Source of the DNA: Mesorhizobium sp.
GTDB lineage: Bacteria; Pseudomonadota; Alphaproteobacteria; Rhizobiales; Rhizobiaceae
Reading direction: 5' to 3'
Assembly (NCBI GenBank): GCA_004020875.1
Contig: SAPZ01000038.1
Location: 1 to 43,377, forward strand
DNA length: 43,377 nt
Positions 1-8,743 of the stretch are shown in pieces; position 1 is the first letter of the stretch, and every line of letters begins with the position of its first letter. A program made the position numbers and the translations under genes. Below the pieces are notes generated by a model. That model saw only the letters and a program-made list of their open reading frames with translations. It was not told where the DNA came from and ran no database searches.

Positions 1-2
1 AG

Positions 3-140
3 ACCGTGGCCGAGCTCATTCCGTTCATGCTGGCCGGATTTTTGGAGGGCGACCGAGCGTTCGCCAAGGCCAGAAAGGAAGGTTTGCCTGCCGCCGGCAC
101 TTCGGAAAAATCGCGCCGGCAATCGGCAGACCATGCGTAG
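3..140 (+). CDS. C-terminal end of an unidentified protein (partial)
   Basis: An open frame enters from the left edge and stops at TAG 138-140, giving 45 residues. It begins TVAELIPFMLAGFLEGD and ends in a polar, basic tail. Codon use is like the other genes of the window, so it is probably the 3' end of a real gene. The family is not recognisable from so short a tail. It converges on the MucR-family gene, with about 80 bases between them. Confidence 0.5.
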   Translation, partial: TVAELIPFMLAGFLEGDRAFAKARKEGLPAAGTSEKSRRQSADHA

Positions 141-219
141 TGCGGGATGTGCCGAGGAGGCATGCTTGAACCTGGTCAGGCTGCCTTCAGCCTCTGCGAT
201 CGGTCCGTTAGAATACAGG

Positions 220-657
220 TTAGGCTTTCACCTTACGCTTCGAAGCCGGCTTCTTGACCGGAGCGGCCTTCCTTCCTAGGCCCAACGATTTCGCAAGCGC
301 TGATCGGGCAGCCGAATAATTTGGGGCAACCATGGGATAGTCCTTCCCTAGGCCCCACTTCGCTCGGTATTCATCAGGCGTCAAGCCGTGCCTGGTCGCC
401 AGATGGCGCTTGAGTGACTTGTATTTCTGACCGTCTTCAAGGCTGATGATGTAGTCCGGGAACACGGATCTCTTGGGATTGACTGCTGGCTTCTGAACGG
501 GCGCTTCTACCGGTGCTGTCTGGCCAATATTAGACAATGCCGAATTCACGCTGGCGATCAAATCGGGCAGCCCAGCCACGGGAACCGCGTTCTTCTGGAC
601 ATAGGCGGCGACGATATCGGCAGTAAGTTCGATGAGATTATTGGCTACTTCGGACAT
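220..657 (-). CDS. MucR/Ros family transcriptional regulator lacking the zinc cysteines
   Basis: A 145-residue protein of the Ros/MucR family, rhizobial DNA-binding regulators of exopolysaccharide, virulence and symbiosis genes. The N-terminal half (about 1-60) resembles the oligomerisation part of the family. The DNA-binding core (about 68-115) contains SLKRHLATRHGLTPDEYRAKW and a following DYPMVAPNY segment. In Ros the zinc is held by a CLEC motif and two histidines; here CLEC reads SLED, so both cysteines are missing while the KRH...RH histidines remain. Mesorhizobium loti Ml proteins are known to fold without zinc in this way. The tail is very lysine-rich. Two adjacent ATGs (660 and 657) are possible; GGAG lies 7 bases before the second, which is chosen. 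The target genes cannot be told from the window. Confidence 0.9.
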   Translation of the reverse strand: MSEVANNLIELTADIVAAYVQKNAVPVAGLPDLIASVNSALSNIGQTAPVEAPVQKPAVNPKRSVFPDYIISLEDGQKYKSLKRHLATRHGLTPDEYRAKWGLGKDYPMVAPNYSAARSALAKSLGLGRKAAPVKKPASKRKVKA

Positions 658-959
658 CATCGCGCTCCTGGATTGAAAACCGATCGGTTCATATCGCTCA
701 ATAGCCGGATCTGCAAGAAAGACAGCCGGTCGAGGATTGAATTAGCTCGAATTATCGTCGCACTCTTTGTTTCCAGCTATTTCCGGGCGCTCTGTGGCGA
801 CGAGCGTAACGACAATTCTTGGCGTCTCGCAGCATCGCACCTTCACGTCTCAATCCGATAGCTGCTAACTCGATTGCACCACCATCGTCGCTCACCAGGT
901 AGCGACGCTCCATCAGCCCATCGCCGAATAGCCGCGCGACACGGGCAGGCACCTGCGGT

Positions 960-1119
960 GGCAATTTATGCTATTGCAACTGAGATGGTCGCGGTGCGCC
1001 TCACATCCAACCCGAACCGTGGGATCGTCACTTTCTGGGTCGAGGTCCGGAATCAGTCGGGCGCGGTATGCCAGGATGGCGATTGGAAGGTCATGTTCCA
1101 CGCAAAAGCGGCCTCCTGA
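960..1119 (+). pseudogene. Remnant of the C-terminus of a MaoC-like dehydratase
   Basis: The frame ending at TGA 1117-1119 reads GIVTFWVEVRNQSGAV followed by DGDWKVMFHAK. This is the typical last strand pair of MaoC/hotdog acyl dehydratases, which often end in G-I-V-T-F-x-x-E-V-x-N-Q-x-G-E-V and then a 'G-x-W-x-x-M' segment. No N-terminal hotdog part or catalytic Asp/His motif is found upstream in any frame, and there is no ribosome binding site. It is therefore read as a dead 3' fragment. The assignment rests on pattern memory only. Confidence 0.4.
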
Positions 1120-1561
1120 CGCTCGGGAAGAAGTTTACCGGATGGGCCGCCCGGCGACTTGCGCAAGCCGCCCGCGCTCCGCCCCGAACCGACGACTCAA
1201 GAGCGTAAGAACTGTGGTCGTCGCGACGATTTTGCTGCCGCGGGACCTTTCTGATCGCCTACCAACGCGCAGTCAGTGACTGCCGCTTCGCACCGCGATT
1301 CCGTCATTCAGCTCGCCGCAGCGGCATTCGAACATTGCAGCCCGCTATCACTGCCGTTGCTGCCTCAACTGCAGCAACTTCCAGATCGGCGCGAGGTGTT
1401 CATGAACGGCGAATTTGCACAGCTTTGAGCCTGAGGTCGCGAGGCGTCGTTGGGACAACGCGGAGGTGCCTCGCGCCAGATCTGCACAGGCGAGATCTCA
1501 ACGCCCACTCTGTTCAGCATGATCCGCCTCGACGTCAAGGCTGCGGGGTCGCGCGGAGCAC

Positions 1562-1850
1562 TTACACGTGTGCCTCCCGCCAGTGGGGATAGGTGACATA
1601 GGAGGTGACCGCGCCTTGCTTGTGCCAGCAGATCGTGACCTTCTGCCCTTTGGGCATATGGACCAACTCGCCCGGTCCTACGGTGACGCCGGTTGACTTT
1701 CCGGACACCGACAGCCACCCAATCGAGGAAGACCATCACATCATCGACGGCCGCTGTCTCCTCGAGTGTCAGGTCCGGCCCATACCGCCCGTAAGAGGTG
1801 CTGACCGAAGGCGAGCAATGGCCGCCGGGTCCAGGACCACTACCGGCGCG
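1562..1850 (-). pseudogene. Frameshifted remnant of a small cupin protein (EutQ-like)
   Basis: Two overlapping minus-strand frames read as one cupin if a frameshift near 1710-1715 is allowed. The upstream frame gives YGRYGPDLTLEETAAVDDV then MVFLD. The downstream frame gives LSVSGKSTGVTVGPGELVHM then PKGQKVTI and ends AYVTYP-like (SYVTYPHWREAHV) at TAA 1562-1564. A G-x-G-E-L-V-x-M-P-K-G turn and a closing V-T-Y-P-x-W are characteristic of one-domain EutQ-like cupins. No start codon with a ribosome binding site is seen and the first strands are lost. It is probably a dead copy of a cupin of unknown substrate. Confidence 0.5.
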
Positions 1851-2012
1851 TACGCACCTATATGGTGGTCTTTAGCGGCCAGCTGGCGGACCATCAATAT
1901 GGCTGACTCGCCGGATGATCGACGCGTACAAAATCCGATTTCCGCGGCAGTTGCGCCTCATGTCGGCCGTTCGTGTCGCTTTCTCCTCTCAGAGGGCCAC
2001 ACTAGTCTTGGT

Positions 2013-2921
2013 CTAGATACGATAGAATCTCTCCGCGTTGGAGCGGAGCAAGGCGATCCGCTCATCGGGGGACAGATCCCTTGCGATCGCGTGGATCATG
2101 GAAATGATCTTGTTCGGGGCGGCGAAAAGCAGATCCACAGGCATATTCGTTCCTACCATCGTCCGCTTGGGACCGAAGGCGTCAAGCACATGGCGCAGCA
2201 AAGGGAGTGTGGCCTCGATCGTCCACGCCGGTGCGCCGAGGCCAAAGCCGCAGAGCTTCACGCAGACATTGGGCGCCTGGGCCAAACGGTTGATCGCCGA
2301 ACGCCATCCAACAAGCCCTTCTGCAGTTCGATCCGCCACCATGCCGAAGTGCTCCAGCACGATCGATGTGTCCGGAAAGGCCCTTGCGAGAGCCAACGCC
2401 AGGTCCATCTGCGGCCAGTAGAGCTGCAGATCGAAACTCAGTCCGAGCGGTGCCAGGCGGCCAAAGCCTCGCCGCCAGTGTGGACTCTCCATCAGATCGG
2501 GAGTCGCCACGCTGCGTAAGCGGGGCTCGTCGTGCCAGTTGAGGATCTGTCGGATGCCGCGCATGCGCGGAAAGCCGGCATGGGCTTCCAGCACCCGTTC
2601 GACATCTGGAGCTGCAAGATCCGCATAGGCCACGATCGCGTCCGGCATGCCCTCCTGTCTTGCCAATGCGCTCAGCCAGCGCGTCTCGTCGAGCGGATCC
2701 GCCGGATTGCGGCCGTTCTGGACATGCACCGTCTTTACGATGCCAAACCCTTCAATGTCGCGGCGGTAGTCGGCCGGCAGGTAGTCGCGTCGGATGGGAG
2801 CCAGGTCGCCTTCCAGCGGCTCCGGCCGGTCGGGGTCGAGCCATGGATAGGCGGCGTTGGACAGGCTCTGGAAATGCTGGTGCGTATCGACGATCGCCCA
2901 GCTTTCGTCACCGGGTATCAT
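2013..2921 (-). CDS. Amidohydrolase family 2 protein (COG3618, sugar-lactonase type)
   Basis: A 302-residue TIM-barrel metal-dependent hydrolase. The metal-binding HxH sits in VDTHQHF near residues 12-18, a V-L-E-H strand carries the mid-barrel histidine, and the family's late G-S-D-W-P motif appears as GTNMPVD. The usual aspartate is thus an asparagine, which may alter metal use. Relatives open sugar-acid lactones such as L-fucono- or L-rhamnonolactone, or 2-pyrone-4,6-dicarboxylate. The ATG at 2921 overlaps the permease stop as ATGA; an in-frame GTG at 2939 exists but is less likely. It is the last gene of the ABC operon, so hydrolysis of a lactone derived from the imported sugar is a reasonable guess. 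Confidence 0.85.
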   Translation of the reverse strand: MIPGDESWAIVDTHQHFQSLSNAAYPWLDPDRPEPLEGDLAPIRRDYLPADYRRDIEGFGIVKTVHVQNGRNPADPLDETRWLSALARQEGMPDAIVAYADLAAPDVERVLEAHAGFPRMRGIRQILNWHDEPRLRSVATPDLMESPHWRRGFGRLAPLGLSFDLQLYWPQMDLALALARAFPDTSIVLEHFGMVADRTAEGLVGWRSAINRLAQAPNVCVKLCGFGLGAPAWTIEATLPLLRHVLDAFGPKRTMVGTNMPVDLLFAAPNKIISMIHAIARDLSPDERIALLRSNAERFYRI

Positions 2922-3904
2922 CCGAGCTTTCTCGTCCACTGGTCGGCGAAGACGGCGAGAATGACGACCGCGCCCGACGCCACATATTGCCAGAAGGACG
3001 GCACGTTCATCAGCGTCAGCCCGTTCTGCAGGGCGCCGAGTGTCAGCGCGCCGATCAGCGATCCCAGCGGATTGCCGACGCCGCCGAACAGGCTTGCCCC
3101 ACCGATCACCGCCGAACCAATCGCCTGCAGTTCGAAGCCGCTGCCGCCGATCGGCTCGGCAGCGCCGATGCGCGCAATCAGCACGAAGCCGGCGAGGCTC
3201 GAAAGCACTCCGGAGATCGTGTAGACGGTGACCTTCACCCGCTCGATATTGACGCCCGAGAGCCGCGCTGCCTCCTCATTGCCGCCGATGGCGATGATCT
3301 GCTCGCCGAGCGCCGTGTAGCGAACCAAAAGATAGGCGAGGGCCGCGACCGCCAGCGCCAAGAGCACGGGTGTCGGGATATCCAGCAGGCGCCCGGCGAA
3401 GATGGCGCGGAATTCCTTGGCCAGTCCGTATATCGGCTGGCCGTCGGTGTAGATCAGCGCAGCGCCCCTGAAGATGCTGAGCGTGCCGAGCGTCACGATG
3501 AAGTCGGGCAGCTTCAGCTTCGCGATCAACACGCCGTTGAGAAAGCCGCAGACCAACCCGACCAGTAGTCCGGCGCCGATACCGGCGAGCAGCCCGTGAG
3601 AAAGCATGTCGGCCGCCACCATGCTGGACAGGCCGACGATCGAACCCACCGACAGGTCGATACCCTTGGTCATGATGACCAGCGTCATGCCGACTGCGAT
3701 CACCGCGTTGATCGAGGATTGCAGCATGATGTCGATGAGGTTCGACGGCTGATAGAAGGTGGTATTGAGCACCGAGAACACTGCGAAAAGCGCCACGCAG
3801 CCGATTGCCACGCTGGTCTTGCGCAGCGTATCGCCGCGCCGCGACGCAGCGGGACTTTTCTTATCGGCCGTGTCCGTGCGGGGTAGGGAACTGAGTTCGG
3901 TCAC
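2918..3904 (-). CDS. Ribose-type sugar ABC transporter permease (RbsC family)
   Basis: A 328-residue inner-membrane permease of the RbsC/XylH/AraH family with about 8-10 hydrophobic segments. The conserved part V-I-M-T-K-G-I-D-L-S-V-G-S-I-V-G lies near residue 80 and the coupling segment IGGNEEAARLSGVN near 195-208. It would form a dimeric channel that hands its sugar to the cytoplasm when the ATPase fires. Translation starts at GTG 3904, which overlaps the stop of the ATPase gene as GTGA, so the two are translationally coupled. An in-frame upstream extension to 4174 lies inside the ATPase gene and is a shadow. The substrate is not readable from sequence; neighbours point to a monosaccharide or polyol. 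Confidence 0.93.
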   Translation of the reverse strand: MTELSSLPRTDTADKKSPAASRRGDTLRKTSVAIGCVALFAVFSVLNTTFYQPSNLIDIMLQSSINAVIAVGMTLVIMTKGIDLSVGSIVGLSSMVAADMLSHGLLAGIGAGLLVGLVCGFLNGVLIAKLKLPDFIVTLGTLSIFRGAALIYTDGQPIYGLAKEFRAIFAGRLLDIPTPVLLALAVAALAYLLVRYTALGEQIIAIGGNEEAARLSGVNIERVKVTVYTISGVLSSLAGFVLIARIGAAEPIGGSGFELQAIGSAVIGGASLFGGVGNPLGSLIGALTLGALQNGLTLMNVPSFWQYVASGAVVILAVFADQWTRKLG

Positions 3905-5436
3905 GAATTGTCCTCTCTGGCGGCAAGCGCGATCAGCCGCTCCTCGGTCAGGCCGGCATCGTTGTCGACCATGGCGCGCAACCGGCCGCCGCTGACGATG
4001 CCGATGCGGTGGCAGATGAGCAGAAGTTCCGGCAGTTCGGACGACACGACGAGCAGCGCCGCGCCATCGGCCGCGAGGCGACGCAGCAGCGCATAGATCT
4101 CCGCTTTGGCGCCGACATCTATGCCGCGAGTCGGCTCGTCGAAGAGGAAGACGCGCGCGCCGGTCGCCAGCCAACGGGCGATCACCACTTTCTGCTGGTT
4201 GCCGCCGGAAAGATTGCGCATTTCGGTGCTTATCGACGGCGGCCGGACATGCAGCTCATCCACATAGCGCTTCGCCGCTCGCCGCCGCTCAACGCCCTTG
4301 ATCACGCCGAGCGAAGCAAAGCGGCTATGGTTGCCGAGGCCGAAATTGCGCTCGACATCCGTCATCGGCACGATGGCATGGCCTCTGCGATCCTCGGGGA
4401 TCAGCGCGATGCCGGCCCGCATGGCGTCCGCCGGCCCGCGAAGTGTCGCGCCTGTGCCTGCGACGGTAATTTCGCCAGCCGACAGCGGATCGATGCCGAA
4501 TGAGGCGCGCAGGATGGCCGAGCGTCCGGAGCCGACAAGGCCGGACAGGCCAACGATCTCGCCGGCGCCGACCGACAGGCTGACATCTGTGATGCGGGCG
4601 GTGGAAACGCTGCGCAGCTTCAAGAGCGGCGCGCTGTGCACCTGCGCCGGCTTTTCGGCGCTCATCTCGCGCGACAATTCGCGGCCCGCAATCAGCTCAT
4701 TCAGCCTGGCCTCGGAGTAGTCGCCGATCGGACCTGAGGCGACGACCGCGCCGTCGCGCAGGATCGTCACCTGATCGGCTATGGCGCGGATCTCGTTCAT
4801 GCGGTGCGAGATGTAGACGATGGCCTTGCCTGTCGCCTTGAGGCGCCGGATGACGGCGAATAGGCTTTCCTGCTCGGCCGGCGTCAGGCTCGATGTCGGC
4901 TCGTCGAAAGCGACGATGCGGCCGCCGCGCGCAAGCGTGCGGCTGATCTCGACCAGTTGCCGGTCGGCCATGCCGAGCCCCGATACCTTTGTGTCGGTCT
5001 TGAGATGCGGCGCGAGGTCGTCGAGGATCGCGCGCGCCTCACGGCGAAAGCCGGCGCGCGGTACAAGCCTCAGCCCGCGCGTGCGGCCGAGGAAGATGTT
5101 CTGGGCAACGTCGAGCTGCGGCACGAGGCTGAGCTCTTGGCTGACGAGGCCGATGCCCATGGCCAGAGCGTCGCGCGGACCGTCGATGCGCACGGCACCG
5201 ATCGGATCGAGCGCGATCCTGCCTTCGTCCGGTTGCACGATGCCGAACATGACCTTCATCAGCGTCGACTTGCCGGCGCCGTTCTCGCCTAAGAGAGCGT
5301 GGACCTCGCCGCCACGCAGGTCGAGATCCACACCTTTCAGGGCCTGGACGCCGGCGAATTGCTTGGCGATGCCCGTCATGCGAAGCGCGGGAGGACGGCT
5401 TTCGCCGTCCTCTGCCTGGGAAGTTGCCTTGAGCAC
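3901..5436 (-). CDS. Sugar ABC transporter ATP-binding protein (RbsA family)
   Basis: A 511-residue fused double-ATPase of the RbsA/MglA/XylG type, normal length for the family. The first half carries Walker A GENGAGKST (52-60) and Walker B A-F-D-E-P-T. The second half has the degenerate P-loop GLSGLVGSGRS, signature LSGGNQQK near 425 and Walker B FDEPTRGID. As in other RbsA proteins, only the first P-loop is canonical. GTG 5436 is chosen as start: it follows the binding-protein stop by about 10 bases, with GAGG upstream. The open frame extending to 5670 is a shadow. The gene sits between binding-protein and permease genes in one operon. Confidence 0.92.
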   Translation of the reverse strand: MLKATSQAEDGESRPPALRMTGIAKQFAGVQALKGVDLDLRGGEVHALLGENGAGKSTLMKVMFGIVQPDEGRIALDPIGAVRIDGPRDALAMGIGLVSQELSLVPQLDVAQNIFLGRTRGLRLVPRAGFRREARAILDDLAPHLKTDTKVSGLGMADRQLVEISRTLARGGRIVAFDEPTSSLTPAEQESLFAVIRRLKATGKAIVYISHRMNEIRAIADQVTILRDGAVVASGPIGDYSEARLNELIAGRELSREMSAEKPAQVHSAPLLKLRSVSTARITDVSLSVGAGEIVGLSGLVGSGRSAILRASFGIDPLSAGEITVAGTGATLRGPADAMRAGIALIPEDRRGHAIVPMTDVERNFGLGNHSRFASLGVIKGVERRRAAKRYVDELHVRPPSISTEMRNLSGGNQQKVVIARWLATGARVFLFDEPTRGIDVGAKAEIYALLRRLAADGAALLVVSSELPELLLICHRIGIVSGGRLRAMVDNDAGLTEERLIALAAREDNS

Positions 5437-5446
5437 TGAGACTGCC

Positions 5447-6475
5447 TCAGTTGGTCTTGGGATCGGGAAAATCCTTAACGTTCTCCTTGGTGATGACCGC
5501 CTGGGGCGACAGGATCCACTGCGGAATGGCTTGGCAGCCGAGAAGGCGAAGCGCCATCTGCACGCCAAGCTGACCCTCCTCGAAGGGGAATTCCGCCACC
5601 GTGGCGCGCATCTCGCCGGCGCCGACCGATTTCTTGGCTTCCCGGATGCCGTCGGTGCCGACGACCGCAACCTTGTCCAGGCTGCTGCCGCTGGTCACGG
5701 CTTCGACCACGCCGAGCGCCATGCCGTCGTTGTTGGCGTAGATGCCGGCGAGGTCCGGCGTTTGGCGCAGGATGTTCGAGGTCGCGTTCAATGCCGTCAG
5801 CCGGTCCCAGTTGCCGGGCTGGCTGGCGACGAGCTCCAGGTTGGAATATTTCTTGAGCTCTTCCTTGAAGCCCTGGATGCGCAGGCGCGCATTGGGCGAG
5901 CCGGCAGCACCCTCGATCTGCGCGACCTTGCCGCCGTTCGGATAGGTCTGGTGAAGGAAAGCGGCCGCCTTGGCGCCGATCGACACCTGGTCAGTGCCGA
6001 TATAGGTGCTGGCGCCCTCGGTGCGCGCATCGTCGATGATGATGGTTGGGATGTTGGCGGCGCGCGCCGCTTCGATCACCGGCGCCAGGTTGGAATCGGA
6101 CTGTGGCGACAAAAGCAGCGCATCCGGCTTCTGCGATAGCACGGTTTGCGCCAGGTTGAGCTGCTCGATCATCGAGCTTTCGTCCTTGGCGGCCTGCACG
6201 TCGACACTGATCTTGTGCTTGGCCGCCTCGGCCTTGGCGCCCGCCGCGACGTCCTGCCAGAATTCGTTGATCAGCGTCTTGGTCACATAGGCAAAATGCA
6301 GCTCCTTCTTCGGCGCCGGCACGCCGCCGAACTCCGCCTCGACAGCGGTCGATTCGATCTTGTCCATCTTGGCCTTCGGATAGGCCGTGCAACTGTCGTC
6401 GGCAAAGGCGGGGGCCGCGCCGAGAAGGGCGAGCGCCGTCGAGGCGGCGAGCACGCCGCTTATCCGTAACTTCAT
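5447..6475 (-). CDS. Sugar ABC transporter periplasmic binding protein (Peripla_BP_4)
   Basis: A 342-residue type I periplasmic binding protein of the ribose/galactose/allose class. A signal peptide ends at APAFA near residue 24. The mature protein shows the L-A-Q-T-V-L-S-Q-K-P-D-A-L-L-L-S-P region and a later G-I-Y-A-N-N-D-G-M-A-L-G hinge typical of RbsB-like proteins. ATG 6475 has a very good Shine-Dalgarno, GGGAGGAAA, 6 bases upstream; an in-frame ATG at 6505 has none. It is the first gene of the minus-strand operon, transcribed divergently from the LysR gene, and sets the specificity of the importer. Confidence 0.93.
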   Translation of the reverse strand: MKLRISGVLAASTALALLGAAPAFADDSCTAYPKAKMDKIESTAVEAEFGGVPAPKKELHFAYVTKTLINEFWQDVAAGAKAEAAKHKISVDVQAAKDESSMIEQLNLAQTVLSQKPDALLLSPQSDSNLAPVIEAARAANIPTIIIDDARTEGASTYIGTDQVSIGAKAAAFLHQTYPNGGKVAQIEGAAGSPNARLRIQGFKEELKKYSNLELVASQPGNWDRLTALNATSNILRQTPDLAGIYANNDGMALGVVEAVTSGSSLDKVAVVGTDGIREAKKSVGAGEMRATVAEFPFEEGQLGVQMALRLLGCQAIPQWILSPQAVITKENVKDFPDPKTN

Positions 6476-6716
6476 CGAATTTCCTCCCATTGGGTACCGG
6501 ATCATCTCCGGAACATTCTCTTCCCTGTAGACCCGGGCGCCACGGCCTTCACCTCTCGACTGCCAGCGCTCAGACTGTTCACGACTTCACCGTGTTGCAG
6601 CAAGTTGGAAATTAGAGCATTCGATCTGTTAGATTCAAATTAGAAGCCCTATCCGATTTTTTAGCCAGGCTTAAAGAAAACTGGTACGGCTTGAACGATT
6701 GCCGCGTGGAGGAAAG
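6476..6716. promoter_or_regulatory. Divergent promoter region between sugar importer and LysR genes
   Basis: This 241-base gap must hold the promoters of both the ABC operon (minus) and the LysR gene (plus). The half nearest the LysR gene is AT-rich. The pentamer TTAGA occurs three times in the same orientation at 6612-6616, 6629-6633 and 6640-6644. LysR regulators commonly bind such divergent gaps, so these repeats are candidate half-sites. No clear T-N11-A dyad with long arms was found. Confidence 0.45.
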
Positions 6717-7610
6717 ATGCAGATCCCGGTCAAGGCCATTTGGGTCTTTCATGCCGCGGCCCAGGCGGGCAGCATCTCGCGCGCCGCCGAGGAGTTCGGC
6801 GTGACGCCGTCGGCGGTCACCCAGCAGATCCAGGCGCTGGAGGTGCAGCTCGGCGTCAGCCTCCTGACCAAGATGGGGCGCCGCGTCGTTTTGACGGAAG
6901 CGGGCGAACGTTACTTCGCTACCATCACCGACGAAATCGAACGAATATCCGAGGCCACCAGCACGATCCGCGGCTATCGCTCGGTGACGATGCTGACGGT
7001 GCGGGCGACGCCGACCCTTTCCAACAAATGGCTGCTGCCGCGCCTTGCCTCCTTCCTCGATCGGAATCCGGAACTTGAAATCCGCCTCGACGGCACGAAT
7101 GAGCCGACGGACTTCAACCGCGAGCTCGTCGATCTTGAAATACGGCACGGCGACGGCCGCTGGCCGGGGCTGTTCGTCGAAGGAATGGCCGAGGAGAGCT
7201 TCATCCCGGCCTGTGCGCCGGCGCTGGCGGCGGCGGGCAGCCTTCGCGCCGAGGATCTGACGCGGTACCGGCTGATCCATTCGGTGAAGTCGCAGGCGCA
7301 ATGGCCGGCCTGGTTCAAACTGGCGGGCACGCAGCCGCCGCAAAGATGGCGCCGCATCCTGTTCGACCGATCCCATATGGCCATCGACGCGGCTCTCGAC
7401 GGTATGGGCATTGCGCTGGAAAGCAGCATGATGATGGAGCGCGAACTGCGCGAGGGCCGGCTTGTCTGTCCCGTTCCCGATGCTCCTTCGCTGCGCATCG
7501 TCACGCAATGGATCGTGTGTCCGCGTGACCATCTGCGGCACAAGAAGGTGCGGCTATTCCTCGACTGGCTGCGCGCCGAGCGCGATGGAACGCCGGGCCT
7601 GCCGGCCTGA
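6717..7610 (+). CDS. LysR family transcriptional regulator (GcvA-like)
   Basis: A 297-residue LysR-type regulator. The winged helix-turn-helix occupies about 5-65 (HAAAQAGSISRAAEEFGVTP, then SAVTQQIQALE), and the effector domain follows. The segment DLEIRHGDGRWPG is typical of the GcvA-like subgroup. ATG 6717 is chosen because GGAGGAAAG lies directly before it; the frame can be extended to TTG 6699 without a better signal. The gene is divergent from the sugar ABC importer and upstream of the isomerase gene, so it most likely controls the importer operon. The inducer is unknown. Confidence 0.92.
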   Translation: MQIPVKAIWVFHAAAQAGSISRAAEEFGVTPSAVTQQIQALEVQLGVSLLTKMGRRVVLTEAGERYFATITDEIERISEATSTIRGYRSVTMLTVRATPTLSNKWLLPRLASFLDRNPELEIRLDGTNEPTDFNRELVDLEIRHGDGRWPGLFVEGMAEESFIPACAPALAAAGSLRAEDLTRYRLIHSVKSQAQWPAWFKLAGTQPPQRWRRILFDRSHMAIDAALDGMGIALESSMMMERELREGRLVCPVPDAPSLRIVTQWIVCPRDHLRHKKVRLFLDWLRAERDGTPGLPA

Positions 7611-7731
7611 AGACAAAAGCCGCCAAGCGGTCGGACCTTCAAATATCGCTAGGTGCTGTGCATCGATCTCACACTTGATAACTTCACGACTTTCTGTATT
7701 TGTGTGAAAAACCCGAAGGCTGAAGGCTCTC

Positions 7732-8712
7732 ATGCTGTCCCGTTTCGCAACCCGGTTGAACTCATTCGCCTCCGCGCCCCAGCTGCGATGGCCGGACCTT
7801 TCCGGCAAGCCGAGCATGATGCAGATGGCCGAGCGCGCCGCCACCGTGCGCGGCCTGACCGATGTGGACCTGAACTTTCCCGACCATGTTTCCGGCGAGC
7901 CGGCGGAAATCGCCCGGCGCATCGGCGACCTCGGCCTGTCGATCAACGGCCTTGCCATGCGCTATTACACCAATCCGGCCTTCAAGCGCGGTGCCTTCAC
8001 CAATCCGGACGCGGCGGTGAGGCGCGAGGCCATCGACCTGACCAAGCGCGGCATTGACGCGGCGCGCGCGATGGGCGCAGACCTGATGACGGTCTGGCTC
8101 GGCCAGGACGGCTTCGACTGCAACTTCCAGCTCCACTACGCCCAGGTCTGGGACTGGGAGGTGGCCGGCATCCGAGAGGTGGCGGAGCACGATCCGGGCT
8201 GCCGCGTCAGCATCGAGTACAAACCCGACGAGCCGCGCGCCCAATCGCTGCTGCGCGACGCGGCGACGACGCTTTTGGCAATCGGCGAGGCCGATTCGCC
8301 CAATCTCGGCGTCACCATCGATTTCGCGCACGCGCTCTATGCCGGCGAGCAGCCGGCGCTTGCCGCGCATCTGATCAACCGCCGCAGCCGGCTGCTCGGC
8401 GTGCATCTCAATGACGGATACGGCAAGCGCGACGACGGACTGATGGTCGGCGCGGTCCATTTGCGCTCGACGTTGGAACTGCTCCACCAGATCCGCCGCG
8501 ACGGCTTCGACGGCGCCCTCTACTTCGACACCTTTCCGGACCTGAGCGGGCTCGATCCGGTCGCCGAATGTGAGGCCAACATCGCGACGGTGCGGCGATT
8601 GCTGGAGATCGCCGACGCGCTGGCCGGCGACAATGGCCTTGCCGGCGCGCTGGCCCGCCAGGATGCCGTGGCCAGCCAGAGGATCGTCAACAGGGCCTTG
8701 ATCGGCGCGTAG
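7732..8712 (+). CDS. Sugar phosphate isomerase/epimerase, AP-endonuclease-2-like TIM barrel
   Basis: A 326-residue protein of the xylose-isomerase-like TIM-barrel superfamily. Candidate metal ligands lie at the ends of barrel strands: Glu in SIEYKPDEP, Asp in TIDFAHALYAG, His/Asp in GVHLNDGYGKRDDGL, and Asp in ALYFDTFPD near the C-terminus. Such enzymes isomerise or epimerise free or phosphorylated sugars using a divalent metal. It lies about 120 bases after the LysR gene and 31 bases before the RpiR gene, on the same strand as the kinase, and probably carries out an early step for the sugar imported by the divergent ABC system. The exact reaction cannot be told. Confidence 0.85.
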   Translation: MLSRFATRLNSFASAPQLRWPDLSGKPSMMQMAERAATVRGLTDVDLNFPDHVSGEPAEIARRIGDLGLSINGLAMRYYTNPAFKRGAFTNPDAAVRREAIDLTKRGIDAARAMGADLMTVWLGQDGFDCNFQLHYAQVWDWEVAGIREVAEHDPGCRVSIEYKPDEPRAQSLLRDAATTLLAIGEADSPNLGVTIDFAHALYAGEQPALAAHLINRRSRLLGVHLNDGYGKRDDGLMVGAVHLRSTLELLHQIRRDGFDGALYFDTFPDLSGLDPVAECEANIATVRRLLEIADALAGDNGLAGALARQDAVASQRIVNRALIGA

Positions 8713-8743
8713 CGCGAAAGGCGATGATGCCGGGGGAAGATGC

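Larger units (their letters stand above)
658..2012. other. Long non-coding stretch with decayed gene remnants
   Basis: About 1.35 kb separates the MucR gene from the hydrolase gene without any convincing intact gene. Short open frames occur on both strands but switch frame and lack start signals. Two stretches still look like protein: a MaoC-like end near 960-1119 (+) and a cupin end near 1562-1850 (-), each listed separately. The stretch 752-964 on the minus strand weakly resembles the end of a winged-helix regulator, but this is too faint to call. Nothing is recognised between 1120 and 1560. The pattern suggests an old, eroding insertion or deletion zone. Confidence 0.6.

Noticed and set aside
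1605..2519. Open frame of 304 codons on the plus strand opposite the hydrolase and cupin remnant
   Set aside because: No domain or ribosome binding site is seen, and it overlaps the well-supported minus-strand hydrolase.
6717..7610. LysR gene as regulator of the sulfur boxes
   Set aside because: It lies in the sugar locus, divergent from the sugar importer, and is of the GcvA-like subgroup. CysB/Cbl-type proteins differ in their effector domain. The sulfur regulator is more likely outside the window.
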